A DNA stretch of 64,000 nucleotides from Acanthacorydalis orientalis (GCA_034766995.1 CM068321.1:7877526-7941525), one strand, 5' to 3'; numbered from the stretch's first letter, positions 10,645-20,107 are shown. The notes: generated from the sequence alone by a model not told the origin. Translations and numbers: made by a program.

Positions 10645-11265
10645 CTATATATTTCTATATACATTTTCCATGAAATAATTAAAGTAAAAATGAGCTGCTA
10701 CTTGCATCGTCAGAAATGTGATACCGTATTTTACTGATGTTTTTTTTTTAAAAAAAAGATAAATAGTCGAAATTTTAACATTAAAAAAATATATAGAAAA
10801 TCGTTTCAATTATGAAATATATGAAAAAAATAGATCATTTTACAATTAAAACTAAGTGAACGTTTTAAAAGATAGATGTATTAGAATATTTGTAAATCAA
10901 TGTTATAATATATTAATTTATGTATTGTTACTAGTTGTCTTCACCTTTTTGAATCATTCGAATGTCTATTTTTCACTATCATCTGCAGGTAGATATAAGA
11001 GTCTATATGTTTAAAAAAGGCACTAGTAGTACAGAGCAGATACTCAATTGATCCCAATGAACGAAACTCCCAAAATTGGATAACAAAGAAATTAAAAGTA
11101 TAAAAACATACAATATATTTTTTGTATTAACATACCTAAAACTAATTCAGTAGGTTTTAGGTAAATCAATTTTCTTTTTCACCTATTTTCCTATTGTTAC
11201 GAACTGGTCTTAAGTGCAATTATTATTTTCAAAACAAGCAATATAAAACTCTTTTTCGTATTCTA
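10643..11265. other. AT-rich sequence, nothing recognised
   Basis: No frame or element end recognised. The phrase AATGTCTATTTTTCACTATC at about 10961 recurs near 47484, so a diverged dispersed repeat may be present. Confidence 0.45.
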
Positions 11266-11360
11266 TACCCTAGTAATCTTCAACCTTATATCTTCCCTAT
11301 AAGGATTTAGATATTCCTTACACAATCCTTATAAAGATTAGATACCTTATATGGGCACCT

Positions 11361-11433
<73 letters not shown>

Positions 11434-11631
11434 ATATTAATCTTATAAGGCATATAAAGTGACTTTATGTGATCCTTAATCAGTAAAAAAGGTTACATTT
11501 TATAGACTTAACGACCATATATGAATGATAGTGACTCTCATGCTCGCATCATACACACCATATATGATTTGTATAAGGTAAATTTATATGTTCCTTATAC
11601 AGTTCATATGAGTTTGAAGTCTACTAGGGTA
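11266..11631. mobile_element. MITE with TACCCTAGTA terminal inverted repeats
   Basis: The ends are inverted repeats of about 20 bp: TACCCTAGTAATCTTCAAC on the left, and on the right (reverse complement) TACCCTAGTAGACTTCAAAC. The outermost TA on each side is consistent with a TA target duplication, pointing to the Tc1/mariner superfamily. The element has no coding capacity. Its subterminal regions carry many copies of CCTTATA or its complement in both orientations (at least four on the left, three on the right), as expected of transposase-binding arrays. An (AT)n tract at 11369-11430 sits in the centre. No transposase in the window has matching ends. Confidence 0.8.
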
Positions 11632-12189
11632 TATTCAAAACATAAAAGATTTTTTTTTAAATTTGTCTATATTTAAATGTATAATAATTATAATGACAGA
11701 AATGAAAAATATATTTCTTTAATTCACCTCTAAGAGTTGTCAATCGAAAAATACAAGGAATCAAAATAAAAGTCATGTAATAAAAAACTAAACAAACTGT
11801 ATAACTGAACATATTACTTAATTTTAAATTTCAAGTGTGTAAAATGAATTTTCAAACTATTTGTAGGAAGTCTGAAAACTGTAGCAAACATTTTATAATT
11901 ACTGTTTTGCTGACTTTGTTTGCTGTCTTGAACTTGCTACTTTTTCGTCAAATTCTAATGAACATTTCAGTTGGAAAAGTACGTCGAATAAACTAGAACG
12001 AGAAAAAAGAATCGAAACAGAGATCACAGAATGTCGTTTTAAATAACTACTTCGAAACTGAAAAAAGTACTCTAACTTACACGATAAACATAACGGAAGA
12101 AAAACTTCTAATGTGTTCTCAGATTTTCGAACATCATTTTTTATATCAAAAAATTACATCCTGCTACATGTATATAATACACGCGCACA
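11632..12189. other. AT-rich sequence, nothing recognised
   Basis: No coding frame or element ends seen. Confidence 0.5.
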
Positions 12190-12202
12190 AATATATATAT
12201 AT

Positions 12203-12267
<65 letters not shown>

Positions 12268-12320
12268 ATAATTGTGTGTGTGCATTTGTGCGTGTATGTA
12301 TACAATATTTGTGTGTATAC
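12190..12320. repeat. (AT)n microsatellite with GT-rich tail
   Basis: Long AT run to about 12256, then GTAT and GTGT words to about 12316. Confidence 0.95.
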
Positions 12321-12429
12321 AAATAAAAGTACTATTTCAAAACTGTAGTACAAGTTTGACAACAAAACAACAACAACAAACAACATAGTTACTTTAAGGA
12401 ATGACAAAAGTCGAGCAGTGTGAGTACAT

Positions 12430-12453
12430 GTGTGTGTGTGTGTGTGTGTGTGT
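12430..12453. repeat. (GT)n microsatellite
   Basis: Twelve GT units. Confidence 0.95.
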
Positions 12454-12793
12454 AGATTGATGAGAAAAGTTCACCGCCGACGTGTCCTACTTGATTTCTT
12501 CGGTTGTTTTCTTTGACGACCTCTTTCGTCATTCCAAATGCCAGATCTATAAACCATCTTGTCCTGTTCTGCCTGCAGCGCACAACCACTACTATCAACG
12601 TCATTCTGCCGCCTTTCACCTATCAACCCCAGAATACATCTATGTATATAAAAAGTATTACATATATATACTCAAGCCGGTGGCAGAGGTCGAACGACCG
12701 ACCGACCGTCAGTCAGTCCACACCGTCACTTTTATAAAGTTGTTTGCGTCCGTGAATCGCGACGATTCTTTCTTGGCACGGAGAACTTTTTCT

Positions 12794-12796
<3 letters not shown>
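12454..12796 (+). promoter_or_regulatory. GC-richer block, candidate promoter or 5' exon
   Basis: This block is compositionally distinct and rich in CpG (CGAACGACCGACCGACCG near 12690). It contains TATA-like words near 12645-12670 and the doubled arthropod initiator-like word GTCAGTCAGTCC at about 12709-12720, about 40 bp downstream of the last TATA word and so a little far for a canonical pair. Open frames through the block run into the following (AT)n and encode only Tyr-Ile repeats there, so they are not evidence of a gene. A transcription start region is plausible but unproven. Confidence 0.25.

Positions 12797-12854
<58 letters not shown>
12797..12854. repeat. (AT)n microsatellite
   Basis: About 58 bp of AT repeats. 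Confidence 0.95.
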
Positions 12855-12859
<5 letters not shown>

Positions 12860-13008
12860 CCTGACAAATAAAAGAATTTTACCGGGACGGAGGTATTCTT
12901 TGTTATATCGAAATTACTGTATTGATTCAGTCTACACTGTTTTCGTATACCTGTCCGTTCTTTTAGAATAACATATGATTACAGTCCATACATTTATGCA
13001 TAAACTCG

Positions 13009-13073
<65 letters not shown>
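13009..13073. repeat. (CA)n-(TA)n microsatellite
   Basis: About ten CA units followed by about 22 TA units. Confidence 0.95.
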
Positions 13074-13077
<4 letters not shown>

Positions 13078-13638
13078 ACATATGTGTGTGTTTATAATAG
13101 TATGTAAGTGTGTGCACCCGGAAAGATAGAAAATAAAGTTTGACGTTCGAAAAAGTAGCATATAAAAGAAGTTTTTCTAAATACCCCGAGGAAAAATTTC
13201 CGAGAAAAAGTTTATCTTCTTTTTCGTCAATATAGCATGCTATAGAAGTTGATTTTCCGACAATACAGAATCAATTGTTGATGAATATTGTTCATTGGTT
13301 GTGAATGAAAGATTGTTTATTAAATTGTGAGACGAATTTCAATTTATTTCAGAATATTTTCAAACATGTGCGTATTTGTTAATTGACACAATTGATTCTA
13401 CATGAAAATGAATCATTTTAATAATTTACAGCTTCGTTTAAATTGTTAGTTTTATTTATAAACATTTTTGTTATATTTGAACGTAATTACTGATTAGTAA
13501 CGAATTTTACACAAATCGACTGATCTATTTTATAGTTAAATTTATTTTAACTATTTAGCTTCATCTGCTTTGTATATTTAGAAATGAGTATATAATTCCA
13601 TTTTCACAAATAAGTTTTTTTCAACTTATAACCGTAAA
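13074..13638. other. AT-rich sequence, nothing recognised
   Basis: No coding or element signal. Confidence 0.5.
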
Positions 13639-13705
13639 AATTCTTCAGATTAAAATATTTAATAAATCATTATTGATTATTTTTGATTGTTATTTATGCC
13701 TATAA
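13639..13705. repeat. Dispersed AATCATTNTTGATT repeat, copy
   Basis: Contains AATAAATCATTATTGATTAT followed by TTTTGATTG. Closely similar cores occur at 37669-37710 and 40495-40630, and more loosely at 32350-32470 and about 28685-28735. These look like members of one AT-rich palindromic repeat family. Confidence 0.5.
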
Positions 13706-13973
13706 TAATGGCTCTCTGATGATGAAAGAAAAAATTATTCGTGAAAATGTTTTTTAACCGCAATGTTAGACATGTATTGTTATATTTTCGCATCTATTAA
13801 TTGAATTAAAGTATAAACTTTATAAAATTTCAATTAACTTGAAACCTAAATTATACTAACTGATACCAAATTAATTTCAATTTTGAAAATAATAAATTTG
13901 TCCTTTCATATCATCATAACTCCTAAAGCGTTCACTGATTATTTCAAGTATATAAAACTATATTATTATTACT

Positions 13974-14230
13974 AAGGGGCTCTGCACCCTGGTCGCTGCG
14001 CTTATCAACCTCCAGCAGCGAAGGGAGGGGAAGGCTGGGAGGATGTTGTGCATTTTAACATCGTGTTTTGTTATTAATTTTTATAAACTTTTCCAATAAA
14101 AAAATGACTTACATTTTACGGAGATTATTTGTGCGTATAATTTAATTTCTGTTATTTGTTAGGGGAGAGCGAGCGTTTGCGTGCGGGGGCGAATCCTCTC
14201 CCGGGAGTGGGAGAGCGCAGCAATCAGGCT
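13974..14230. repeat. GC-rich dispersed repeat, copy 1
   Basis: Two GC-rich ends (GGGGCTCTGCACCCTGGTCG from 13977 and GGGAGTGGGAGAGCGCAGC near 14204) flank an AT-rich middle. The stretch 14077-14178 matches 52411-52506: both read through ATAATTT..AATTTCT.TTATTTGTT and then AGGGGAGA.CGAGCG. Two copies nearly 40 kb apart show this is a dispersed repeat. It has no coding frame. The family is unknown. Superficial inverted similarity between the ends (GTCGCTGCGCTT against ATTGCTGCGCTC) hints at a TIR element. Confidence 0.55.
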
Positions 14231-14479
14231 TTTCATTAAAAAAATATTTTGTAATCCATTGAAAAATTATTCGTGGATCACAGATCGTCTATAGTTTATT
14301 CACACCTATGGATCCGTTCATGAAGGATTTGAAAATACTCATACGTATCGATATTAAGATAAAACAACAGTCAGTCAATTTTCTTTACCAGGGTGCTTTC
14401 AGTGTCACATTATAAGCAAATTCTTCTATGTATGTATTGGATATCAAATATTTTTACATTACACAACATAGTATATCTG

Positions 14480-15051
14480 TTAAGTTAGTAGAAAAATAAT
14501 TACGGTTTATGACCTTCAAATTCATACACACTTATAATATTTTTAATTTTCCTAGTTGTTTAAAGTGGTTCAAAACTATTAGATAACTAACGTCTAACTT
14601 CTATGCAAGCTCTCAAAATGTTGTGCGTGGTTCTGATTCAACTAAAGCATTCAGTTGGTCGTTATGAACTGAAGAAGGACACCAGTGACCTTCTTCATCT
14701 TCAAGATTCTCGTCTACAGCACGAAAATTTTGGAACCACCATTGTACAGTACGTTCCTTAACAGTACCCACACCAAAAGCATCATTAATTTACGAACAGT
14801 TTCTGCTTCTTTATCATCTATTTTGAACTCTTACAAAAAATTCTCCTTTTTACTTCTTTTCCATCTTTAATTCAATAGTCCAATTAGAAGCAAAATTAAT
14901 AATAAAACTAAAGTCGATTTCATCAAAATACAGACCGAAAAATGCACTTTAAAATGATATTAACATGAACAAGGTGAAATAATACTTTCATTAGAAAAGT
15001 AAGGTTATAATACAGAAAATAAAAATCGCAATTATTTTCCTACCAACCTAA
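14480..15051 (-). mobile_element. Mariner deletion derivative, copy 1 (HTH only)
   Basis: Both ends carry the same inverted repeat, TTARGTTRGTAGRAAAATAA followed by TTGCGGTTT. Reading the minus strand gives the N-terminal helix-turn-helix part of a mariner transposase (VPSSVHNDQLNALVESEPRT, then LNHFKQLGKLK). It then jumps within a few codons to VYEFEGHKP and the opposite terminal repeat. The whole catalytic domain is missing. Copies at 21844, 32982 and 48692 have the same junction, so this deleted form itself multiplied as a MITE and must have used a transposase supplied elsewhere. The remaining HTH frame is broken by stops and frameshifts. Confidence 0.85.
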
Positions 15052-15384
15052 TATATCTAATTTATGTAAGATAAATGATAGAGGAGTTTATATAAAATAG
15101 AGAAAATGAACGAACACACAAATATTCTTCCTTACTGTTATTATAAAATACTAAGTATATATTTTATTTGTCATTATCGGTATTGAGATTACATGAAAAT
15201 AAAAAGAAATGCAGATAATGCAAATGAAGAATAATTATGTCTGTATACAATCAATATATAAATGGACCTGTTTCTTTAATTTTAATTAAAAGGTATTGTG
15301 TTGTGGTGCATGTCTTTTCTGATTAAATATCGCAAAAATATTTGAAATTACCGGTATATATATTTTTTTTCTCTTTGTCTTTAT
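15052..15384. other. AT-rich sequence, nothing recognised
   Basis: No coding signal. Ends where the RTE fragment begins. Confidence 0.5.
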
Positions 15385-16163
15385 TTATCATCTGCAGCGG
15401 TTGTAGGTAGCAACCTCTTTCGATCCACAGCTAGATGAAGGCCTTTTCAAAAACATTCCAATTCAAACGATTCAATGCCTCTCTTTTCCTTAATTATTCA
15501 ATAAATTTTCTTATGTCCTTATCCCATCTGTTCATTGATCTCTTTCTGTGTCTATTTAAATTTCTTGGTTCCCAATCAATAATTTCTTTTCTTCATCGGT
15601 TATTTTCTCTTCTTACAATATGTTTCGTTTATTTCATTTTTTAAAATCTCGACTCTTCTTGTAATTTCTGTAATATCAATTTGTTTTCGTCTTGATCCTA
15701 TTCTTCTCTCATCTCTTCAAGTTATTTCCAACGTACATTTTTCCATACTTCTCAACGTTGTCTTAAGTCGTTTCATTGTTTTTACATTAAGCACCCGTGT
15801 TTTATTTCCTATGTATGTATGTGAGTATAGAAAGAATACAGTGATCAAATAATTTTCTTTTCAGACTGGAGTATTCGATTTAATTTTTCAAATGTTTCAT
15901 TCAAATAAACTCCATTCAATTTTTATTCTTCTGCTAACTTCGTCAATGAATGATACATCCATGTAAATAAGTTAGTCCAAATGAACATACTTCGTAACTT
16001 CTTCGATTCCTGTTCCTTTTATTTACATTTTCTTTCAAAGAACTAACCCATTAAATATCATATTTATTTTGCTGTGATTCATGTTGAGTCCTATTTATTT
16101 TTCAACTGACGTTCTTTAACGCTTCAATTGTATTTTCTAGTTCCTCAGGATTACTTGCGAACT

Positions 16164-16165
<2 letters not shown>
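15385..16165 (-). pseudogene. RTE-type LINE reverse transcriptase, diverged 3' fragment
   Basis: Minus-strand translation in several frames gives the C-terminal end of an RTE-type endonuclease/reverse transcriptase. SNPEELENTIEALKNVS (near 16110-16160) matches the region after the catalytic YADD of this family. It is followed by VSRRIKIEWSLFE and TRVLNVKTMKRLKTTLRSME. The same segments occur in better preserved form in the neighbouring copy (16196-16752). Frame breaks are numerous. The catalytic core and endonuclease are not present, as expected of 5'-truncated LINE insertions. The two copies lie in the same orientation 30 bp apart, separated by an (AT)n tract. Confidence 0.8.
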
Positions 16166-16197
<32 letters not shown>

Positions 16198-16217
16198 TCA
16201 TCATCATCATCATCATC
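16166..16217. repeat. (AT)n and (ATC)n microsatellite at LINE tail
   Basis: An (AT)n run to about 16195 is followed by about eight ATC units. On the minus strand these are (GAT)n directly after the LINE's coding end, a typical RTE 3' tail. The AT run probably arose next to it. Confidence 0.9.
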
Positions 16218-16752
16218 AGCCCCTGTTAATCCACTGCTGGATAAAGGCCTCTTCCATGATTTTCCATTTTGTTCGATTCAGTGCCTCTCTTTTCCACAGT
16301 GTTCCAAGAAAGTTTTTAATATCTTTATCCCATCTGTTCATTGGTCTCTTTCTTGGTCTTTTCATATTCCTTGGTTCCCAGTCAATAATTTCTCTTGTCC
16401 ATCGGTTGTCTTCTCTTCTTGCGATATGTCCTGCCCATTTCCATTTCAGACTCTTTACTCTTCTTATTATATCTGTGACTCCTGTTTGTATTCGTATCCA
16501 TTCTATTCTCTTTCTATCTCTTCTTGTTATTCCCAACATGCATCGTTCCATACTTCGTTGTGTTGTTTGGAGTCTTTGAACTATTTTGGCGTTAAGCACC
16601 CATGTTTCGCTGCCGTAGGTAAGGACCGGTAGTATATACTGATCGAATACTTTTTTCTTTAAGCAGAGTGGGATTGTTGAGTTAAATATTGAGGCGTTTC
16701 GTCCTAAAGAACTCCATCCCATTTTTATTCTCCTATTTACTTCTTCAATATA
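16196..16752 (-). pseudogene. RTE-type LINE reverse transcriptase, C-terminal fragment
   Basis: An open frame of 168 codons (16216-16722) continues upstream to IEEVNRRIKMGWSSLGR. Diagnostic segments are KKVFDQYILPVLTYGSETWV, LQTTQRSMERCMLGITRRDR, WAGHIARREDNRWTREI and RWDKDIKNFLG. This is the conserved C-terminal region downstream of the reverse transcriptase core in RTE-type non-LTR retrotransposons of insects. The fragment has no premature stop, so it is a young 5'-truncated insertion. The break at about 16752 is in an (AT)n tract. The 3' end is a (GAT)n tail. It codes only for part of a protein and cannot retrotranspose. The clade name rests on remembered family features. Confidence 0.88.
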
Positions 16753-16786
16753 TATATATACGAGTATATATATATATATATATATT
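16750..16786. repeat. (AT)n microsatellite
   Basis: AT run with one CGAGT interruption at the truncated 5' end of the LINE fragment. Confidence 0.9.
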
Positions 16787-17359
16787 CATATTCATACATA
16801 CGGAAAAAGAAAATATGTGTTTATAAGTGTAACATATATATGATTTTTATAATGTATTGAGTCTTTATGAATCAATAAATATTTCAGTTACTTATAATTT
16901 ATTTTGTGCTTATCGTTGTTGCATTTTTTATTTATCTTCGTAAACCGCATCGAACTGTTTTGAATATGGTAATTATTATTTTCTTCTAACAATATGATTT
17001 TTATTTATTTAAATTTTAATTGCTTCTCCTGCTGTCGAAAAAAATTAGTTTGGAATCATTTCGATTCTAACATAATAACTGTAATATGTATAAAAACACA
17101 TTCATAAATTATATATTTATGACAGATGCCTACAAGTGTCTAGTTCAGACTATTAAAAGTAATTAAAACAATTTTAAAAAGATAATAAACGTAATTACAT
17201 ATCACATTAAATGAAAAAAAGACCCGTATTTCTATTTCATTATTTCCATAATTACACCTACAAAGTTGAACACAATTACTGTACTCTTTTCATTACGACA
17301 ATCACACGAAACAATATCGAAATCTCATAACTGTAATTAAAATGGAGTTAATTAGTAAA
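16787..17359. other. AT-rich sequence, nothing recognised
   Basis: No coding or element signal. Confidence 0.5.
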
Positions 17360-17700
17360 TTAACTACGTCGACAGACACACGTCAGTCGAATCGGATTCG
17401 ACAGTATCTTTCCAATTATCTACCTTTTACCTACCGACCAGTTCCATTCGACACCCATCGATGTTTCTATTTCGGATTACATATTAATCAATACATTTCG
17501 GCGGTGAGTACATGACGTCACGTGTTGAAACTTGTCAAGCCGCTGCTTCTACTTGCCTGCCTGGCTGATGCAGTAAGTAGTTGATGTACGAAGATGCCTC
17601 GACGAAAGACGCCGGAACCTTTCCGTCAGAATACAAAGTACTTTACTAGTTCGAAAATTCTTAATAGCTATACGCGTCTGAAATGTATCATGAGGTAATT
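17360..17700 (+). promoter_or_regulatory. GC-richer block with CRE/E-box and 34-codon ORF
   Basis: CpG-retaining block. TGACGTCACGTG at 17513-17524 overlaps a cAMP-response-element palindrome and a CACGTG E-box. GGCGGTGAGTAC (near 17500) and GCAGTAAGTAG (near 17571) are splice-donor-like. An ATG at 17594 opens a basic 34-codon frame (MPRRKTPEPFRQNTKYF...) that ends at TGAGGTAATT (17691-17700). There, AG|GTAATT could instead be a donor, making this a first coding exon. I recognise no protein. A promoter with alternative first exons is a reasonable guess, but nothing decides it. Confidence 0.28.
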
Positions 17701-17747
17701 ACCGATCGCTTTCAATATGCTACCCCTTTACTCTCAATATTAGATAA

Positions 17748-17751
<4 letters not shown>

Positions 17752-17819
<68 letters not shown>
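17752..17819. repeat. (AT)n microsatellite
   Basis: About 68 bp of AT repeats. Confidence 0.95.
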
Positions 17820-17822
<3 letters not shown>

Positions 17823-17923
17823 TAATATGCGTTAAACATTAACACTAGCATAAAAATGTAATTTCTTTTCTATTATTATAAAATGAAAATTATAGATTTG
17901 ATATAATCTGATTTATGCTATTA

Positions 17924-18003
17924 TTAGGTCGGTAGAAAAATAATTGCGGTTTTTGTTATGAATTTAAAGGTTATAAACCGCAATTATTTTTCTACCAATC
18001 TAA
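17924..18003. mobile_element. 80-bp minimal mariner MITE (two TIRs only)
   Basis: The element is little more than the two terminal repeats of the mariner family seen at 14480, 21844, 32982 and 48692. The left end reads TTAGGTCGGTAGAAAAATAA and the right end (reverse complement) TTAGATTGGTAGAAAAATAA, both continuing TTGCGGTTT. About 20 bp lie between them. TA dinucleotides flank it on both sides (17922-17923, 18004-18005), the expected target duplication. It is an extreme internal deletion that nevertheless looks properly inserted. Confidence 0.85.
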
Positions 18004-18606
18004 TATATTCATTTTTCAGTTCTGCTTATTTTTCAATCACCATTCAATTGAAACTGATTGTATAAATAGATTGTTTTTAAATAAAAATAATAATATTCAA
18101 AGAAGTAACAATTAGAAATTCGATATGTTTTGTCTTTTGATTACGTTTTTTGTTACATTTTAAACATTTTTTAAAAAAGAAACGTTTTTCTAAATTGTTT
18201 ATTTGTAAAATTGCTAACGATACATATACACTGCAGGATAATTTTTTTTATCATCACCTAAATTTTATTGAATTTTTCGTAAATTAGATTTTTGAAGAAA
18301 TGTTATTTTTTTTGTTTATGATTCTAGAAATCATTCGCTATTTTATTCATATAACGAAATTTATTTCATCACAACTGCATAATTTCAAACATTGTTTATT
18401 TAAAAATATGGATTTAAAAATAGGACAGCTCTTTATCCTTACAGAAGATAAAACAATTGAAATATAATGAAAAATAAATATTAGATATATTAAAAAAATG
18501 AATAGTTTTCATAATTAGTTCATTCATTTAATAATTTGGATATTTTCCATCAATGTTAATTAATTATAAAGTCTATTTGGAAGTAAATCGTGCATTTTTT
18601 TGTTAA
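18004..18606. other. AT-rich sequence, nothing recognised
   Basis: No coding or element signal. Confidence 0.5.
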
Positions 18607-18875
18607 ATTAATAGAAATTCCATTACAAGCTATCAGGATGGAACTTATTAAGTTTTCCTTTGTTTTATAGTGCTTCCTATTTTCATACATTTTTCTTGTT
18701 ACACTTCTCCAGAGATTCTTTATAATACTGAGATCTGATGAAAGCGAACGCCAGGCGAATGACCCCTTATATTCTTCTTGAGGTCAACTTGTAACTGCCA
18801 TACTTGTGTGGATAGATGCAAGGTCATGTTGGAATATTAATTCTCTGTCTTGCATGACTGTTTCTCTTTTAATAT
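18607..18875 (-). pseudogene. Tc1-type transposase, C-terminal relic
   Basis: On the minus strand, IFQHDLASIHTS matches the second catalytic Asp motif (FQQDNxPxHT) of Tc1 transposases. After a stop, WRSLSSDLSIIKNLWRSV and TRKMYENRKHYKTKENL match the Tc1 C-terminus, whose normal motif is WPSQSPDLNPIENLW. The catalytic Glu of IENLW is replaced by Lys and at least one stop intervenes. The first Asp and N-terminal half are missing. It lies against the broken end of the mariner copy at 18900 in the same orientation. This is the only DD34E-type (Tc1 proper) copy I see here. Confidence 0.8.
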
Positions 18876-18899
18876 TTTTTTTACTTCTAGAAATTTCTA

Positions 18900-20107
18900 C
18901 TTATTTCAAGTACCGTGTGAGGTTGATGTTGTAGTGGTGAAAAATTACGTCTTTTCTGTTGGCTAATGATGACCGTTTTTCATCAATAGATTGCTTTACC
19001 CATCGCATTTGTTACAATATTACTTCTTTGTAATGATTTGATTCTCTGATAATGGCCCGTAATGGATAATTCCTTCGATATCCCACCAAATAAACAATGT
19101 AACTTTTTTGGATGAAGCCCTCCTTTAGCAGTTAAAAAGGATGTTTCGTTGCGGTCAACACATTGTCTTTGACGTTTAATCACTTCGCTGCTGTAGGCAC
19201 GTTTAGGTGCTCAACTAATATAGCCTCATCAGTGCTGTAGATACCTTTTAGAACTCAACTCATATCGCCTTTACAGTGCTGTGGGCGCTTTTAGGCGCTC
19301 AATAGACATTGTCAAGATGGTGCTGTTGACGTCTAAAGGCCTTTCACCTATAGAATCAGTCACAACTGAATGTCTACTGTCTATTAGGTGCGCTCTGGAT
19401 TAGATTTCGCCGCAGCGAACAAGTTAATATTGTTATAAACAATCAATTTTTCATCACCAGTAACAATTATATTTAGAAAATGACCATTTTACAATTAGAA
19501 TAGGTGAGAAGTGCAAATATCCAAACCTTTTTTAAATTAAAATCCAAGAACTCACTGACCAAGCTTAGAAACCTTACCAATCATTTTCAAGAGTGGATGA
19601 ATAGTTGAATGCGTTGATTTGATCTTCTTGGTTAGTTCTTTTATCGTTGAACTAGGATTTTGTTCCACTAGTGTTCGCAGGATCTCATCATCAAACTCTT
19701 GAGACCGGTCTAACCTTTCCACATCTTCATGGCTGTAGTTCCCGGACCGAAATCGTTGAAACAATCTTTGCTCTTGGTTAAGACTAATAACATCTTAACC
19801 ATAAATTTTCCATATTTTTTTCACTTCAGTTGTAGCGTTCTTGCCCTGGCGAAACTCATAAACAAAATATGTCTGAAATGCTCCTTTTACACTTCGATGA
19901 CAATTAATATTTTGTCTTGTAAATTCACATAATCGCTGTCAATCTTCCACGATAATATTCTTTAATTTTTTTCTAATATTCTCTTCCACTAAGAAAATAA
20001 TAAGTACAATTGAGTAGTATATGCATCTGATACATTATTGTAATAATGGCATCGTCCATTTTCACTAATATGAAAATACCGCATTACTTATGGGATGACC
20101 CAATACT
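18900..20107 (-). pseudogene. Mariner transposase, copy A, interrupted by a MITE
   Basis: From the 5' end (minus): a terminal repeat TCATCCCATAAGTAATGCGG (about 20098 downwards), then a helix-turn-helix region (MFQRFRSGNYSHEDVERLD, SSTIKELTKKIKSTHSTIH, KVSKLGQ), then VTGDEKLIVYN with the first catalytic Asp intact. The frame is then interrupted by a TTAA-flanked MITE at 19176-19427 and resumes with CVDRNETSFLTAKGGLHPKK. The second Asp motif reads FHHYN, so Asp is replaced by Tyr. The copy stops near 18900, before the third Asp, against a Tc1 relic. Copy B (46200-47432) is the same family and reaches further. Dead by substitution, insertion and truncation. Confidence 0.85.
19176..19427. mobile_element. 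TTAA-flanked MITE inserted in mariner copy A
   Basis: Comparison with mariner copy B shows that this 252-bp block is an insertion: the mariner sequence resumes on both sides. It is bounded by TTAA at 19176-19179 and 19424-19427, a piggyBac-type target duplication. Its ends are inverted repeats, TCACTTCGCTGCTG against CTTGTTCGCTGCGG. Inside are about three imperfect tandem units of the pattern GTGCTGTRGRYRC-TTTTAGGYGCTCAA. It has no coding frame and is richer in GC than its host. The family's autonomous partner is not in the window. Confidence 0.8.

Noticed and set aside
12482..12871. 129-codon frame on the plus strand
   Set aside because: Starts at a non-ATG codon or in the GC-rich block, overlaps frames on the other strand, and ends in microsatellite-derived Tyr-Ile repeats. 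The block is better described as a candidate promoter.
16256..16632. Plus-strand frames of 107 and 68 codons
   Set aside because: Shadows of the RTE-type reverse transcriptase fragment on the minus strand.
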